Shown piece after piece: positions 26,009 to 34,337 of a stretch of 64,000 nt of DNA. Where the stretch lies: NCBI RefSeq assembly GCF_014203325.1, contig NZ_JACHIV010000001.1:248001-312000 (forward strand), in the 5' to 3' direction. A program made the position numbers and the translations under genes. Origin of the DNA: Saccharopolyspora gloriosae (GTDB lineage Bacteria > Actinomycetota > Actinomycetes > Mycobacteriales > Pseudonocardiaceae). The first letter of the stretch is position 1. Each line of letters starts with the position of its first letter. Under the pieces are notes generated by a model. The model saw only the letters and a program-made list of their open reading frames with translations. It did not search any database and was not told the DNA's origin.

Positions 26009-26400
26009 TCGGGCGGGCGTGGCTCACCTCGGAATGGTGCTCGACCTGGCACGTCGTGGATCGGGCGGCGCGCGGGACGCTGATCGTCGCCACGTGCGGG
26101 CATCCGCTCACCGGCCGCATGTCCCGAGTCCTCGACGGCCCGCCGCCGCCGGACGGGCGCGAGGTGTGCCAGTCCTGCGTCGCGGTGACCGGGAACGAGC
26201 ACGTGCCGGGACGGGCCTCCGCGTTCGACGTCGCCTTGGTGGTGCTGGCGGAGCGCCGTTCCTTCCGCGCCGCGCTCCCGCCCGAACCGCGGATCGACTG
26301 GCCGGAGCGGGATCCGGACGCGCCGGGGCTCGTGCCGCGTCCGCAGTGGCTGCCACCGATTCCAGGCTTCGGCCGCCGCGCGCTCGCAGCGGTGGCCTGA
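26005..26400 (+). CDS. Small Cys/His-containing protein, module 2 second gene
   Basis: The 131-aa product starts with GTG 26005 in a GTGA overlap. It has CSTWHVV, ATCGHP and EVCQSC, the same ordered WH/CGH/CxxC signature as the module 1 protein at 12784, and then a Pro-rich tail. The pair is probably translated together. No known domain is recognised. Confidence 0.6.
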   Translation: MIGRAWLTSEWCSTWHVVDRAARGTLIVATCGHPLTGRMSRVLDGPPPPDGREVCQSCVAVTGNEHVPGRASAFDVALVVLAERRSFRAALPPEPRIDWPERDPDAPGLVPRPQWLPPIPGFGRRALAAVA

Positions 26401-26527
26401 CCCCGACCGCGATCCACCGCTTCCCCCGGCGGTGGACCGCGCCTCGCCGGAAGCGGCTCGCGACCCCGACCGCGAACGCTCCGGCGAGGCATCCGGCGCC
26501 CGGCCTCCTCCCCGGCGGGCGCTGGAA

Positions 26528-26567
26528 GGCCGGACCGGTGAGCGGCCCACACCTCACCGGTCCGGCC
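26528..26567. terminator. Strong hairpin between convergent genes
   Basis: GGCCGGACCGGTGAG at 26528-26542 pairs perfectly over 15 bp with 26553-26567 around a 10-nt loop. It lies between the stop of the module 2 Cys protein and the stop of the MmyB-type regulator, so it may end both transcripts. Confidence 0.75.
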
Positions 26568-26579
26568 ACCCCGCGGGGG

Positions 26580-27431
26580 TCACCTGTCCGGTGTGGACTC
26601 CGCCGGGAACTCCTCGGTGCCGAGGACGCGGAGCAGATCCAGGCGTTCGCGGGACTCGGCGTCGGCGGCGGTGAGCACCAGGAGTTCCTGGCGCTGGTCC
26701 GGGGTGACGAGGGTTTCGCAGTCCACCAGCACCGGGCCGACCCTCGGGTGCACCACCGTCTTGCGGTCGGCGCGACGCACGCCCACCTCGTGCTCGTCCC
26801 AGCGGCGGCGGAAGTCCTCGCTGACCGCCCGCAGCCGCTCCACGAACGCCGCGACCTCCGGATCACCGGAACGCCTGCCTGCCGTCGCGCGCAGGTCGGC
26901 GACGAGCTCGCGGGAATGCCGCTCGCGCTCCTCCGGCAGCTGGGCGTGGTCGTCGGGCTCGGTGAACCAGCGGTAGGCGAGATGGCGGCGATCGCCGGTG
27001 AAACCCATCTGATCGCCCATCAGCAGGACGCCCATCCGGTTCTGCGCCAGCACCTCCCCGAGGTCGGAGAGCACCGCGGCCGGAACGTCGCCGAGCAGGT
27101 CGAGCATGCGCAGCAAACCCGCTCGGGCCAACCGGGCAGCGCTCTCCGCGACCGGCGGATGGTGCCCGGCCAGGTGGAACAGGTGGTCGCGCTCGTCATC
27201 GGTGAGCCGCAGCGCGCGAGCCAGCGCGCCGATCAGCTGCTCCGACGGCTGGCTGCTGCGGCCCTGTTCGAGCCGCACCACGTAATCCACGGACATCCCC
27301 GCCAGCATCGCCACCTCCTCGCGGCGCAGACCGGCGGTGCGGCGACGCGGGCCCTCGATGATGCCGACGTCGGCCGGACGCACCGATTCCCGGCGCCGGC
27401 GCAGGAAGTTGGCCAACTGCTCGCGCTGCAT
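26580..27431 (-). CDS. XRE regulator with MmyB-like ligand-binding domain
   Basis: The 283-aa protein starts at ATG 27431. Residues 1-80 hold a helix-turn-helix of the type LRREEVAMLAGMSVDYVVRLEQGR. The rest is the MmyB-like PAS domain, with DLLGDVPAAVLSDLGEVLAQN and the YRWFTEP motif; such domains bind fatty acids or other small ligands. These regulators commonly control a divergent SDR or aldo/keto reductase, and here one starts 126 nt away in the opposite direction. Confidence 0.9.
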   Translation of the reverse strand: MQREQLANFLRRRRESVRPADVGIIEGPRRRTAGLRREEVAMLAGMSVDYVVRLEQGRSSQPSEQLIGALARALRLTDDERDHLFHLAGHHPPVAESAARLARAGLLRMLDLLGDVPAAVLSDLGEVLAQNRMGVLLMGDQMGFTGDRRHLAYRWFTEPDDHAQLPEERERHSRELVADLRATAGRRSGDPEVAAFVERLRAVSEDFRRRWDEHEVGVRRADRKTVVHPRVGPVLVDCETLVTPDQRQELLVLTAADAESRERLDLLRVLGTEEFPAESTPDR

Positions 27432-27556
27432 GCCCCCATGCTCCTCGGCCACCTCGGCGCGAGCCAGGGAGCGGCTCTCCCACGATGAACGCTCGCTGCC
27501 ACCACGCCCCTTCGCGGCCCAAGGTGGACGGCAGGACGACGACAGAGGAGCACACC

Positions 27557-28549
27557 ATGCAGACACGCCACCTGGGCAGCACCGGACCGACGACCTCCGC
27601 ACTCGGGCTGGGGGCGATGGGCATGTCCGGCGCCTACGGCGACACCGACCGGGCGGAGAGCATCGCCACCGTGCACGCCGCGCTCGACGCGGGCGTCACC
27701 CTGATCGACACCGGCGACTTCTACGGCGTCGGCCACAACGAACTGCTGCTCGCCGAAGCCCTGCGCGACCGCGACCGCGACGACTACCAGCTGAGCGTCA
27801 AGTTCGGCGCCCTCAGCGGACCCGACGGCATCCCCCGCGGCTACGACGGGCGGCCCGAAGCGGTGCGCAACTCGCTGGCCCACAGCCTCACCCGGCTCGG
27901 CACCGACCACATCGACCTCTACCGCCCCGCCCGCCTCGACCCGGCCGTGCCCATCGAGGACACCGTCGGCGCCATCAAGGACATGGTCGAAGCCGGGTAC
28001 GTGCGCCACATCGGACTCTCCGAGGTCGACGCCGACACGATCCGCCGGGCGCACGCCGTGCACCCGATCGCCGACCTGCAGATCGAGTACTCGCTGCTGT
28101 CCCGCGCGGTGGAGGCGGAGGTGCTGCCGGTGCTCCGTGAACTCGGCATCGGCCTGACCGCCTACGGCGTGCTCGGGCGAGGGCTCATCTCCGGGCACTG
28201 GAGCGCGGACCGCAACGCCCCCGGCGACCACCGCGTGCTGTCGCCCCGGTTCAGCAGCGGCAACGTCGAGCACAACCTCGCCCTGGTGGAGGCTCTGCGG
28301 CGAGTCGCGGAAGCCAAGGACTGCACCGTCGCCCAGCTCGCCATCGCCTGGGTCGCAGCGCAGGGCGAGGACATCGTGCCTCTGGTCGGCGCCCGCACCC
28401 GCGAGCGCCTGAACGAGGCGCTGCCCGCCGAGCGGGTGCTGCTCACCGCGGAGGACCTGGCGGAGATCGAGCGGGCGGTGCCGCGCGGATCGGCCCGCGG
28501 CGACCGGTACCCGACGGCGTTCATGGCCGACCTCGGCGTCGGCAACTGA
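27557..28549 (+). CDS. Aldo/keto reductase
   Basis: The 330-aa enzyme is a TIM-barrel oxidoreductase beginning MQTRHLGSTGPTTSALGLG. It keeps the catalytic Asp and Tyr in IDTGDFYGVGHNE near residue 55 and an NADPH-binding GARTRERLNEAL near 285. The usual catalytic His region reads DHIDLYRPARLDP, where the common LYYQHR is changed, so activity may be altered. ATG 27557 follows GGAGCACACC. It is probably controlled by the divergent MmyB-type regulator. Confidence 0.92.
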   Translation: MQTRHLGSTGPTTSALGLGAMGMSGAYGDTDRAESIATVHAALDAGVTLIDTGDFYGVGHNELLLAEALRDRDRDDYQLSVKFGALSGPDGIPRGYDGRPEAVRNSLAHSLTRLGTDHIDLYRPARLDPAVPIEDTVGAIKDMVEAGYVRHIGLSEVDADTIRRAHAVHPIADLQIEYSLLSRAVEAEVLPVLRELGIGLTAYGVLGRGLISGHWSADRNAPGDHRVLSPRFSSGNVEHNLALVEALRRVAEAKDCTVAQLAIAWVAAQGEDIVPLVGARTRERLNEALPAERVLLTAEDLAEIERAVPRGSARGDRYPTAFMADLGVGN

Positions 28550-28666
28550 GCGCCGACCCGGTCGAGCGTTGCTCTGAACGAGTGAACATCGACTTCGCGG
28601 GCTTGGGGAATGTGCGCCTGTGGCAGGGTCTTGCGCTTGCAACGACACCGTCAACAGGAGCAACCG

Positions 28667-29014
28667 ATGGGGGTTTCCATGAGAACAGGTCACAGGCGGC
28701 TCGCCCTGGTCGCAGCCTTATGCGCGCTCGGCTTCACCGCGATGGCACCGGCGGCGCTGTCCGCCTCGCCGCGCGGTGGCGAGGGGGACTACCTGGTGGA
28801 CGGCGCGGCGATCCGGCCCGAGCCGAACAGGAGCAAGGGGCCGATCGGGTCCGGTTACGTCGCGCACCAGGTCGACATGCACTGCGGGGCGTACGGCGAG
28901 GAGATCGACGGACGCTCCGATTGGTACTTCCACACCGATGTCACCACCGGCGTGACCGGATGGACGCACGGCTCGGCCGTCGACCCGTACTCCGACTACT
29001 TGCCGGAGTGCTGA
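28667..29014 (+). CDS. Small secreted SH3-like protein
   Basis: The 115-aa product has a signal peptide (MRTGHRRLALVAALCALGF... ending ALSA near residue 38). The mature part of about 75 residues holds AIRPEPNRSKGPIG and a TGVTGWTHGSAVDP end, the look of a single bacterial SH3 domain, and two Cys that could form a disulfide. Such proteins may bind the cell wall. ATG 28667 has CAGGAG upstream; ATG 28679 is also possible. Confidence 0.7.
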   Translation: MGVSMRTGHRRLALVAALCALGFTAMAPAALSASPRGGEGDYLVDGAAIRPEPNRSKGPIGSGYVAHQVDMHCGAYGEEIDGRSDWYFHTDVTTGVTGWTHGSAVDPYSDYLPEC

Positions 29015-29044
29015 CCTAGGACGGTCACCGGGAACGACGCCCCG

Positions 29045-30784
29045 CTACTCGACCACGCTGATCATGAACTGCTCCCAGATCTTCTCCGCGGTGGATTCGC
29101 CGGGGAGCGGGCGGCCGTCGGCGTCGACGAGCGAGCGGGGCTTGTTCTCCGCGTCGGCGGCGCTGAGCACGATCGACGTCGCGTACCGCGAGGTGAACCC
29201 GTTCGCCCACGCCGTCATCGAGTAGTAGCGCCCCGATTCGAGCGCCGCCGGCCGCGGACGGACCTCCGGCCAGATCGTGCGGGTGATGCCGCTCGCCACG
29301 CGGCCGGTGTCGCCGTCGAAAGCGGGCCGGGAATCCGGGGTGGTGGAGAAGATCTCGCGGCCGTCCCGGTCGACGATCGCCGCGAGGAAGTGCGGCCGGG
29401 CCCGGTGGCCGTCGACGAGCGCGGCGTAGGCGGTCGCGAAATCGGTCGCGCTCAGCGGGTGCTCGCCCGCGAGCAGGTCGACGACGTCGGCCCGGCCCGC
29501 CTCGTCGCCGAGCAGCCCCAGCCGGATCGCGGTGTCCCGGACGGAATCCGGGTCGGTCGGGCTCGCCTGCGCCGACTCGCCGCAGTCCAGCCCGTCGCAC
29601 GCCACGACCGCGGTGGGACCTTCGCGCACCTGGGCCACGCGGACCACGGGATCCACCGCCGTGCCGGGTTGCTGCGGGGCGGCTGCCCAGTCGTAGCCGC
29701 CGACGGTGTCGGTGCCGCTGTGGTACGCGCGCACCGCGCCGGTGCCCGGTTCGACGGCGACCAGCGCGGCGTGCAGCTCGGGGCCGCCGACGCCCGCGAC
29801 GGCCCCCTCGGCGGCCCGCTGCGCGTCGGCGTCGATGGTGGTGACGAGCGAGGCGCCGTTGCGCTGGAGCAGGTCCTCGGTGAAACCGGCGCGTTCGGCT
29901 TCCGCCAGCGCGAGCTGCCGGACGTGGTAAGCGGTGCCGGTGGTGTTCTCCTGCTTCCACTCGGTGCGACCGCGGGTCTCGGGCAGCCGCATGTCCGCCG
30001 GGGCGTCGACGAGGCCGTGGCGCTGCATCTGCCCGGCGACGTACTCCCAGCGCGCCCGCCCCTGCTCCGGGTCGTACGCCGGATCGTTCTCGGTGGGGCG
30101 CTGCACCATTCCCGCCAGCAGCGCGGATTCGCTCGGATCGAGGTCGCGGGGCAGCTTCCCGAAGTACGCCTCGGCGGCGGCGTGGATCCCGTAGGCGCCG
30201 CGCCCGTAGTAGGCGGTGTTCATGTAGGCCTTGAGGATGTCGTCCTTGGACAGCTCGTTGGTCACCTTGAACGCGAGCACCACCTCCTTGAACTTCCGGA
30301 AGTAGCTGTGCTCGTCGGCGCCGGTGGCGAGCTTGATGTACTGCTGGGTGATCGTGGAGCCGCCCCCGGCGCTGCCCGTCGCCTGCGCCCACATCGCCCG
30401 GAGGATGCCGGCGACGTCGAAACCCGGGTTGCGGTAGAAGGAGATGTCCTCGGCGGCGAGGGTGGCGTCGCGCATCGGCCGCGACACCTCCCCGTGCAGG
30501 TCCGCCACCATCGTCCGGTCGCCGGAGGGCGGCACGATCCGCGTCATCTCGGTTCGATCGGAGTGCAGCACCGCCACGGACTGGTTCGTCTCCGCCGCGA
30601 TCAGCCGAGGATCGGGGGTGGGCCAGATCCAGTAGCCGATCCCGAAGGCGACGGCGCCGACGAGCAGCACCGCACCCGCGGCGCCGAGCACGACCCTGCG
30701 CACCGTCCGCCACGGCCGTCGCACCCGCCCGGCACCCCGCTCGTCCGCCGCACCGCGCACGCGTCCCCCGATCCCTCGCTCCAC
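29045..30784 (-). CDS. Peptidoglycan glycosyltransferase (GT51) with degenerate transpeptidase domain
   Basis: The start GTG 30784 (VERGIGG) gives 579 aa with a cytosolic Arg-rich head and one membrane anchor near residues 30-50. The GT51 domain is intact: EDISFYRNPGFD, GGSTITQQ, KEVVLAFKVTNELSKDDIL and AYYGRGAYGIHAAAEAYFG. The following penicillin-binding domain has lost its active site: where class A PBPs have PGSxxKP this protein has PGTAVDP, and no KTGT motif is seen (WANGFTS instead). It should still polymerise glycan strands but not crosslink them. It converges on nothing and diverges from the gene at 31011. Confidence 0.85.
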   Translation of the reverse strand: MERGIGGRVRGAADERGAGRVRRPWRTVRRVVLGAAGAVLLVGAVAFGIGYWIWPTPDPRLIAAETNQSVAVLHSDRTEMTRIVPPSGDRTMVADLHGEVSRPMRDATLAAEDISFYRNPGFDVAGILRAMWAQATGSAGGGSTITQQYIKLATGADEHSYFRKFKEVVLAFKVTNELSKDDILKAYMNTAYYGRGAYGIHAAAEAYFGKLPRDLDPSESALLAGMVQRPTENDPAYDPEQGRARWEYVAGQMQRHGLVDAPADMRLPETRGRTEWKQENTTGTAYHVRQLALAEAERAGFTEDLLQRNGASLVTTIDADAQRAAEGAVAGVGGPELHAALVAVEPGTGAVRAYHSGTDTVGGYDWAAAPQQPGTAVDPVVRVAQVREGPTAVVACDGLDCGESAQASPTDPDSVRDTAIRLGLLGDEAGRADVVDLLAGEHPLSATDFATAYAALVDGHRARPHFLAAIVDRDGREIFSTTPDSRPAFDGDTGRVASGITRTIWPEVRPRPAALESGRYYSMTAWANGFTSRYATSIVLSAADAENKPRSLVDADGRPLPGESTAEKIWEQFMISVVE

Positions 30785-31010
30785 CGACCAGCCCCTGGAA
30801 GGGCCGCGACACGACTGATCATGGTCGGGTTCGCGGAGCCGTGCCTCGGCCGTTCGGCCGCGGAAGGCGGTTGCGGCCTCGGCTGAGCGGCCGGATCCGC
30901 ACCCCCGCCGGAGGAAGTGGACGAGCCGCCCGTGCACGGGGCCCGGTTCTGGTTTGCTGATGGCGCAAGCGAAACGCGCCGGGACGTTCCCGGGGGGAGA
31001 GGGGCGAGTC

Positions 31011-31505
31011 GTGGGATCGACGGAGGAACCGCGCGAGACCGGACGCGACGAGGACGCCCCGCCCGCGCCGGCCCGCGGCGACATGCCCTACGGCGGAGCA
31101 CCCGGGGCGCTCGTCGACTACGTCGAGTACGTCGTCCAGGTCGCGTCCTACGTGGGGGCCGCCGGTCTAGGTGGCGTGATCGGCAACCGCGCGGACGCCT
31201 CCACCGTGGCCGCCGCCAAAGCGCTGTTCCGGTCGGCGACCTCGCGCTGGCATCGGCGGCGCGAGGACGCGGCCGACGCGGCGCTCACCGAACAGGAGGC
31301 CCGCGACATCGCCCGCGGTGCCGCCCTGACGATGCACTGGGTAGGCGAGGATTCCCTGCTGGAGGTCGTGGAATCCGAGCGCCACGGGCAATCCTGGACG
31401 GTGCGCCTGCGGCACCGGCGCAGCGGCGGCGCGGCCGAGATCCTCCACGTCACCGTCGGTTCCGGTGATCCCGGACAGGCGCGGATCATCGTCGTCGCGG
31501 GTTAG
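31011..31505 (+). CDS. Hypothetical protein
   Basis: The 164-aa product starts at GTG 31011 after a purine-rich GGGGAGAGGGG site. It has a charged N-terminus, a hydrophobic Gly-rich segment VASYVGAAGLGGVIGN near residue 47, then an Arg/Ala-rich helical part and a C-terminal beta-like region with VRLRHRRSGG. No family is recognised. It could associate with the membrane through the Gly-rich stretch. A strong hairpin follows the stop. Confidence 0.65.
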   Translation: MGSTEEPRETGRDEDAPPAPARGDMPYGGAPGALVDYVEYVVQVASYVGAAGLGGVIGNRADASTVAAAKALFRSATSRWHRRREDAADAALTEQEARDIARGAALTMHWVGEDSLLEVVESERHGQSWTVRLRHRRSGGAAEILHVTVGSGDPGQARIIVVAG

Positions 31506-31510
31506 CGGAA

Positions 31511-31544
31511 CGGCTCCCCGACGTGCCAGGACGTCGGGGAGCCG
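31511..31544. terminator. Bidirectional hairpin terminator
   Basis: CGGCTCCCCGACGT at 31511-31524 pairs perfectly over 14 bp with 31531-31544 around GCCAGG. It lies exactly between two convergent stops (31505 plus, 31550 minus). Confidence 0.85.
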
Positions 31545-31549
31545 AACGG

Positions 31550-31894
31550 TCACTCGCCTGCCGGGTTCGCGGGGACGGCGGGGGTGCCCGGCTCCAGCTC
31601 GACCGGCAGCGACTGGATCGGCTGCGCGGGAACGGCGGGCGTGCCCGGCTCCAGCGGGACCGACGGCGCGCACTCGACCGGCGTGCCCGGCTGGTCCTGC
31701 GCCGCACCGATCTGCTTCGCGGGCTCGGTCTTCAAGCCGGGGGCGCCGCGCTCCAACGGGACGGACGGCGAGCACTCCAGCGGCGGGGTCGGTGCGGAGT
31801 CCGACCCGGCGAACGCGACGGCGCCGCCCGCGCCACCGAGCACGATGGCGAGACCGGCAGCGGCGACGACGACCTTCTTGCGCAGAGCGAGCAT
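31550..31894 (-). CDS. Small exported protein with Pro-rich repeats
   Basis: The 114-aa product begins MLALRKKVVVAAAGLAIVLG, a clear signal peptide or anchor. The mature part repeats a motif of about 15-20 residues: ECSPSVPLERGAPG, ECAPSVPLEPGTPAVP and VELEPGTPAVPANP. The two Cys fall in equivalent repeat positions. It is probably disordered and extracytoplasmic. It diverges from an OmpR-type two-component system 206 nt away and may be its target; this is inference. Confidence 0.65.
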   Translation of the reverse strand: MLALRKKVVVAAAGLAIVLGGAGGAVAFAGSDSAPTPPLECSPSVPLERGAPGLKTEPAKQIGAAQDQPGTPVECAPSVPLEPGTPAVPAQPIQSLPVELEPGTPAVPANPAGE

Positions 31895-32020
31895 GGGAAT
31901 GTCCTTTCCTGGTGCGGAAATCCGCCCGGCGGCCGATCCGCCGGAGGTGAACCTCGGCGGTGCGCCGCGTTCGGAACCCATGAAGCCAGACCGGGGTTAT
32001 CGCGGGTGTCTGGCGATCTC

Positions 32021-32037
32021 CATATGTCCGCCATATG
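32021..32037. promoter_or_regulatory. Paired CATATG sites upstream of the two-component system
   Basis: CATATG occurs at 32021-32026 and 32032-32037, 11 bp apart centre to centre, within CCATATG direct repeats. The 11-bp step is what OmpR-family regulators often use. The site lies 64 nt before the response regulator start and faces the exported protein gene. Confidence 0.35.
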
Positions 32038-32100
32038 CCCGCGGGTGGACGATGTGCACGCTCCCGCCAGGTGGAGCGCGGGCGCGGAAAGGGCGGCACA

Positions 32101-32766
32101 GTGCGGGTGTTGGTCGTGGAGGACGAGGACTTCCTCGCCGAGGCGTTGCGGTCCGGCCTGCACAAGGAGGGCATGGCCGTGGACATCGCCGGGGACGGGA
32201 TCACCGCGCTGGAGAGCGTCGCCGTCAACGAGTACGACGTGATGGTGCTGGACCGGGACATCCCCGGTGTGCACGGCGACGACGTCTGCCGGCAGGTGGT
32301 CGCCGAACACCCCGAATGCCGCATCCTGATGCTCACCGCCGCCGGGCGCCTCGCCGACAAGGTCGACGGGCTCTCCCTCGGCTCGGACGACTACCTGGTC
32401 AAACCGTTCGACTTCCCCGAACTCGTCGCCCGGCTGCACGCCCTGCGCCGCCGCGCCGCGCCCGCGGCACCACCCGTGCTGCACCACGGCGACCTGCGGC
32501 TCGACCCCGCGCGCCGCGACGCGCACCGCGGCGACCGGCCGCTGCGGCTGACCCGCAAGGAATTCGCCGTGCTGGAACTGCTGATGCGCGCCGACGGCGC
32601 GGTGCTCAGCGCCGAGCAGCTGCTGGAGAAGGCGTGGGACGAGCACGCCGACCCGTTCACCAACGCGGTGCGCATCACCGTCTCCACGCTGCGCCGCAAG
32701 CTCGGCGACCCGCCGATCCTGCGCACCGCCACCGGAGTCGGCTACTACCTGGGAGCCACCGCGTGA
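32101..32766 (+). CDS. OmpR-family response regulator
   Basis: The 221-aa protein has a receiver domain with EDED at residues 7-10, phospho-acceptor Asp in VMVLDRDIPG near 51 and Lys in YLVKPFD, then a winged helix (LTRKEFAVLELLMRADGAVL, VRITVSTLRRKLG). The GTG start at 32101 directly begins the receiver strand VRVLVVEDED. It overlaps the kinase gene by 4 nt. Confidence 0.93.
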   Translation: MRVLVVEDEDFLAEALRSGLHKEGMAVDIAGDGITALESVAVNEYDVMVLDRDIPGVHGDDVCRQVVAEHPECRILMLTAAGRLADKVDGLSLGSDDYLVKPFDFPELVARLHALRRRAAPAAPPVLHHGDLRLDPARRDAHRGDRPLRLTRKEFAVLELLMRADGAVLSAEQLLEKAWDEHADPFTNAVRITVSTLRRKLGDPPILRTATGVGYYLGATA

Positions 32767-33911
32767 GCATCTCGGCGACCCTGCGGCGCAGCCGGATGTC
32801 CATCCGCGTCCGGCTCACCCTGCTGCTGGGCGGGGCCGTGCTGGCCTGCGGATTGCTGCTGCTGGCCACCGTCTACGCCCTGATGCGCTACGTCCCGCGC
32901 TACGCCCCGGCGCCGAGCACGCTGCTGCAACGACCGGGCACGCCGTCCGACGGCGCGATCGCGATCCGCCCCGCCTTCGAGGCGACCATCGCCACCAGGG
33001 ACGACTTCCTGGACGTGCTGCTGCAGGTCTCCAGCGTCGCGCTCATCGGATTGGCGCTGGTCGCGTTCCTGCTCGGCTGGATCATCGCCGGGCGCATCCT
33101 CGCCCCCGTCCACCGCATCGCCTCCACCGCGCGCACCGTCGCGGGCGACAACCTGCACGAACGCATCCAGCTCGACGGCCGCCGCGACGAGTTCACCGAA
33201 CTCGCCGACACCATCGACACGATGCTCGACCGCCTGCACACCAGCTTCGAAGCCCAGCAGCGCTTCGCCGCCAACGCCTCGCACGAACTGCGCACCCCGC
33301 TGGCCACCACCCGCACCATGCTGCAAGTGGCCCTCGCCCACCCCGCGGACCACGAACTCGCCGCGCTCGCCCCGAAACTGCTCGCCACCAACGACCGCAG
33401 CATCACGACAGTGGAGTCCCTGCTCGCCCTGTCCCGCGCCGACCACGGCATCGCGGACCCGCACCCCGTCGACCTCACCGCCGTCGCCGAGCACGCCCTG
33501 GACCAGGTGCGCGACGAAGCGGCCGCGAGCGGTATCGACCTCCGCGCCGACCTGCGCCCCGCCCGCGTGGACGGCGACCAGGACCTGCTGCACCACCTGG
33601 TGATCAACCTGCTGCAGAACGCCGTCCGCCACAACCACCCCGGCGGCAGCGCGCACCTGACCACCGCGACGTCGGAGGGCGCGGTGACCATCCGCGTCAC
33701 CAACACCGGCGAGCCGATCCCCGCCGAAGCCGCCGACCGGCTCTTCGAGGCGTTCCACCGCCACCGCACCCGCACCCGATCCCGCGGCCACGGCCTCGGC
33801 CTCACCCTCGTCCGCGCCATCGCGGGCAGCCACCACGGCACCGCCACCGCCACCGCGCGCCCCGACGGCGGCCTCACCATCGAGGTCGACCTGCCCGGAC
33901 CGATCGGCTGA
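32763..33911 (+). CDS. Sensor histidine kinase (HAMP, HisKA, HATPase)
   Basis: The 382-aa kinase starts at GTG 32763 in a GTGA overlap with its regulator. Two membrane helices (about 20-42 and 88-112) flank a short extracellular loop of some 45 residues. HAMP follows with GRILAPVHRIASTARTVA, then HisKA with the phospho-His in ANASHELRTPLATT near 176, and the ATPase domain with NLLQNAVRHN and a G2 box RGHGLGLTLV. The small outer loop suggests sensing of a membrane or envelope state. Confidence 0.92.
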   Translation: MSISATLRRSRMSIRVRLTLLLGGAVLACGLLLLATVYALMRYVPRYAPAPSTLLQRPGTPSDGAIAIRPAFEATIATRDDFLDVLLQVSSVALIGLALVAFLLGWIIAGRILAPVHRIASTARTVAGDNLHERIQLDGRRDEFTELADTIDTMLDRLHTSFEAQQRFAANASHELRTPLATTRTMLQVALAHPADHELAALAPKLLATNDRSITTVESLLALSRADHGIADPHPVDLTAVAEHALDQVRDEAAASGIDLRADLRPARVDGDQDLLHHLVINLLQNAVRHNHPGGSAHLTTATSEGAVTIRVTNTGEPIPAEAADRLFEAFHRHRTRTRSRGHGLGLTLVRAIAGSHHGTATATARPDGGLTIEVDLPGPIG

Positions 33912-33948
33912 TGCCGGTGCGGTCGGCGCACTGGCACCGTCGATACCC

Positions 33949-34206
33949 ATGGGAATGTTCGAGATGAAACCGAAGCTCGCCACCGTGAAGGGGCGGGCCG
34001 TCCGATGCGTGGTGTGCGGGCACGACGCGTTCTGGTCCCGCGAGGTCAAGCTGAACTCCTCGGGAGCCGAGCTGATCAGCATGGCGTGGGCGAACCAGTC
34101 CGCCGTGGGCCTGATCTGCGCCGACTGCGGCTACGTGCACGAATTCGCCGGCAAGCGCCCGAAGCTGTGGAGCCAGAAGCGCGGTTACCCGGAGGGCGCG
34201 AAGTGA
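33949..34206 (+). CDS. Small zinc-ribbon protein
   Basis: The 85-aa product has two knuckles, CVVCGHD near residue 20 and CADCGYVHEF near 57, the pattern of a four-Cys zinc ribbon. It ends with basic residues. The family is widespread in actinomycetes without a defined function. ATG 33949 lies 37 nt after the kinase gene and may be co-transcribed. Confidence 0.75.
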   Translation: MGMFEMKPKLATVKGRAVRCVVCGHDAFWSREVKLNSSGAELISMAWANQSAVGLICADCGYVHEFAGKRPKLWSQKRGYPEGAK

Positions 34207-34337
34207 TCGGCCGGCGCCGCTCCGCGAGGTGAAGGCCGTTCGGCGGCGGACGCCGGGTGCCGCCCGGGCATCGTGCCGACGCTGGCCGATCCGCCCGCCC
34301 CGGGGAGCCGCACCGGGCCAGGCGAACCGGCGCGCGC

